Below, one piece after another: positions 63,300-64,000 of a DNA stretch of 64,000 nt. The position numbers and the translations under genes were made by a program. Origin of the DNA: Trichobilharzia szidati (taxonomy: Eukaryota; Platyhelminthes; Trematoda; Strigeidida; Schistosomatidae). Every line of letters begins with the position of its first letter. Positions within the stretch are counted from its first letter, which is position 1. The notes under the pieces are model-generated. The model was not told the DNA's origin, did no database searches, and worked only from the letters and a program-made list of their open reading frames with translations. Where the stretch lies: NCBI GenBank assembly GCA_944472155.2, contig OX235277.1, forward strand, positions 7,698,804-7,762,803, in the 5' to 3' direction.

Positions 63300-63440
63300 G
63301 GTTAAGGGATATGGGTGCGTACTATTGAAGATTCCCCAAGTGAGCAGAAACAGTCACTCAGTGTTCCCTGCTTTTCAATGGCTCTCCCAACTGATACCGA
63401 CCCGTGATCAAACCTCATACTAATAATCAAGTCCCTACAA
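63300..63440 (+). repeat. hammerhead-type repeat remnant, plus strand
   Basis: GTACTATTGAAGATTCCCC, GAAACAGTCACTCAGTG and a tail (TTCAATGGCTCTCCCAACTG) resemble the hammerhead region and tail of the repeats at 40,859 and 42,664. The core is eroded. Confidence 0.5.
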
Positions 63441-63784
63441 ACTAGGATACTTGGGATATGTTTCTCAGGTAAGAGGCTAAGAGACATACTTATTGTGTGC
63501 GGGTTAACGATACTAGCCAATTTTTGTATTCAAGCATACCAGTTTAAAATTGCTATACTTAGCAATACTCCAAAAGCATCTTAAACAACATACAACATAC
63601 TGGCGACACCTGAAGAGAACCACTGAAAACCAAGGAGTAGTGGGTAGCTGTTTCGTCCTGGCAAGTAAGTGAACTGTGTGCCACAGAGTTTAAAGTTAAC
63701 TTTACTTGCTTCTTTTCCATGGATTTCATCTGTGGTCATTGATTGATAGTGGAAGGTATGAAAGAGGTAGATGTCACCAACCAC
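63441..63784. other. no gene; one more hammerhead-type tail
   Basis: At 63,600-63,665 the minus strand shows GGACGAAACAGCTACCC and a tail like that at 62,975-63,005, the 3' part of another such repeat. Otherwise nothing supported. Confidence 0.4.
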
Positions 63785-63910
63785 AGATGTTCGCCTTTCT
63801 TCTTCCGTGGTCAGTGGTATAATATAGTGAGAAATATTGAGGACCGGTGTACAGTGTTAGGTTATGGAGGGGAAGACATGTTACGCATGCTGAGCCATCA
63901 CCTGACATAA
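63785..63910 (+). pseudogene. SR2-type RTE C-terminal scrap
   Basis: Frames with QWYNIVRNIEDRCTVLGYGG and MLRMLSHHLT match the WYNKVSNVDVRRRVLGKEG and VLRMPNHRLP region of the intact RTE. Short and broken. Confidence 0.6.
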
Positions 63911-64000
63911 TTGACACATGATTTTTTTAGAGAAGAGTTCCGGGTGATCAAATTAAAATGTGATTGTTGGTTTCACAGCCTGCCAACTACAGTCCTCGAG

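Noticed and set aside
1..64000. CRISPR array, prophage, operon or bacterial defence system
   Set aside because: No spaced direct repeats, no bacterial gene style, and consistent metazoan retroelements and splice sites throughout.

Overview
The window looks like repeat-rich DNA from a blood fluke (Schistosomatidae, most likely Schistosoma). The evidence is the repeat mix: RTE elements of the SR2 type, two CR1-type LINEs, many Penelope-like elements (PLEs) with GIY-YIG domains, tRNA-headed repeats with hammerhead-ribozyme cores like the schistosome Sm-alpha family, and a Merlin DNA transposon. No bacterial genes, operons or CRISPR arrays are present. The species cannot be fixed from the sequence. 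There is one assembly gap (8,203-8,699).

Only one host gene is recognised with confidence: the last two coding exons of a BCAP31/BAP31-like ER membrane protein on the minus strand (62,760-62,860 and 60,021-60,074), separated by a 2.7 kb intron full of transposon fragments. A second possible host gene, of unknown function, is an ORF with one membrane segment at 31,475-32,014 (minus).

Layout. 0-1.4 kb: broken Merlin element with terminal inverted repeats. 2.3-6.5 kb: copy 1 of a long unclassified repeat (called R here), split by a dead RTE fragment. 7-9.4 kb: PLE, LTR-gag and RTE scraps around the gap. 9.7-15.2 kb: a CR1 element with an intact 940-residue ORF2, and directly behind its tail a nearly identical 5'-truncated copy. 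15.2-17.3 kb: a SINE and a pair of 103 bp direct repeats. 17.3-20.9 kb: a second, broken CR1. 20.9-21.8 kb: rearranged PLE pieces. 21.8-25.7 kb: inverted copy 2 of repeat R, carrying a SINE and a 1.6 kb palindrome made from the LTR and 5' gag of an LTR retrotransposon. 25.8-26.6 and 37.0-38.2 kb: fragments of a third non-LTR family. 27.4-31.2 kb: a full-length SR2-type RTE with an open 1,143-codon ORF and a perfect 12 bp target-site duplication. 32-45 kb: PLEs of several families, SINEs and hammerhead repeats in divergent pairs. 45-54 kb: broken RTE copies mixed with PLE copies. 53.8-59.2 kb: PLEs, including one nearly whole element (55.5-57.3 kb) flanked by 220 bp inverted repeats, and a Merlin-like non-autonomous element. 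59.6-64 kb: the BCAP31-like gene end and further repeats.

The elements do not form a pathway. What links them is retrotransposition and self-cleaving RNA. The most interesting signals are: hammerhead-like motifs in two PLE families, one with an apparent C3-G8 to A3-U8 swap; the palindromic LTR insertion centred on a tRNA-Leu-like segment, with an empty-site relative in the same window; and the apparently recent RTE and CR1 copies.
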